Below, piece after piece: positions 5,085 through 5,176 of a DNA stretch of 5,176 nt. Both the position numbers and the translations under genes were made by a program. The number at the start of each line of letters is the position of its first letter. The first letter of the stretch is position 1. The notes under the pieces were generated by a model. That model was not told where the DNA came from and searched no databases. It saw only the letters and a program-made list of their open reading frames with translations. Source of the DNA: Oscillospiraceae bacterium (GTDB lineage: Bacteria; Bacillota; Clostridia; Oscillospirales; Ruminococcaceae); assembly GCA_016302225.1 (NCBI GenBank), contig JAEDOB010000170.1, positions 1 through 5,176 on the forward strand. Direction: 5' to 3'.

Positions 5085-5121
5085 ATATAACGTTATGTGT
5101 GACACTAACATTCACGCATAC

Positions 5122-5176
5122 GAGCCATTAGCTCAGTCGGCAGAGCATTTGACTTTTAATCAAAGGGTCTGGGGTT
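5122..5176 (+). tRNA. tRNA-Lys (anticodon TTT), 3' end beyond the window
   Basis: The first 55 bases of a tRNA fit the cloverleaf: acceptor strand GAGCCAT (5122-5128), TA, D-stem GCTC (5131-5134) with loop AGTCGGCA and GAGC (5143-5146), A26, anticodon stem TTTGA/TCAAA (5148-5152 and 5160-5164) around the loop CTTTTAA. The anticodon TTT at 5155-5157 reads Lys AAA/AAG. The variable region is GGGTC, and the T-stem 5' strand TGGGG with TT of the T-loop ends the window. The 3' acceptor strand and any encoded CCA cannot be seen. Confidence 0.95.

Noticed and set aside
1..5176. CRISPR arrays, insertion sequences, phage or toxin-antitoxin modules
   Set aside because: No spaced repeats, transposase motifs or att-like duplications were seen. 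The AbrB-type protein could suggest a MazE-like antitoxin, but there is no toxin partner and its sequence is of the transition-state regulator type.

Overview
The window looks like chromosomal DNA of an endospore-lineage member of the Clostridia, probably Oscillospiraceae/Ruminococcus-like. This placement is inferred from content: a SpmA/SpmB pair, an AbrB transition-state regulator with a Cys-rich tail, an HD-GYP protein, strong AGGAGG-type ribosome binding sites and moderate GC with AT-rich intergenic DNA. No mobile element, CRISPR array, phage gene or origin is visible.

Layout. (1) Bases 1-1913, plus strand: a two-gene cell-wall unit. It holds the 3' part of a VanY-type D,D-carboxypeptidase (cut by the window edge) and, 29 bases on, a complete secreted coiled-coil M23 (LytM) peptidoglycan peptidase of the EnvC/PcsB type. 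(2) Bases 1920-1958: a perfect 14-bp hairpin with T-runs on both strands, a shared terminator for convergent transcription. (3) Bases 2021-3457, minus strand: a small AbrB-type regulator with a C-terminal CxxC...CxxC zinc knuckle, followed 84 bases downstream by an HD-GYP protein (predicted cyclic-di-GMP phosphodiesterase) that starts at TTG. (4) Bases 3458-3858: a 401-base divergent control region. It has a consensus sigma-70 promoter firing towards abrB, a GACCTT-N8-AAGGTC inverted repeat at its predicted start point, a long abrB leader, and a tandem palindromic GAATATTCC repeat in front of spmA. (5) Bases 3859-4988, plus strand: spmA and spmB, overlapping as ATGA. (6) Bases 5056-5176: a consensus promoter and the first 55 bases of tRNA-Lys (UUU anticodon), cut by the window end.

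How the parts may work together. The cell-wall enzymes would trim and cut peptidoglycan outside the membrane. AbrB and the HD-GYP protein are both regulators of lifestyle transitions, and spmA/spmB, which act in spore-core dehydration, are transcribed divergently from abrB. This makes AbrB control of the shared intergenic region, on itself and on spmAB, a reasonable hypothesis that the sequence alone does not prove. I see no clearly new multi-gene system. The points most worth a second look are the operator-like repeats in the divergent region, the zinc-knuckle AbrB beside an HD-GYP gene, and the charged 8-residue repeats in the M23 protein.
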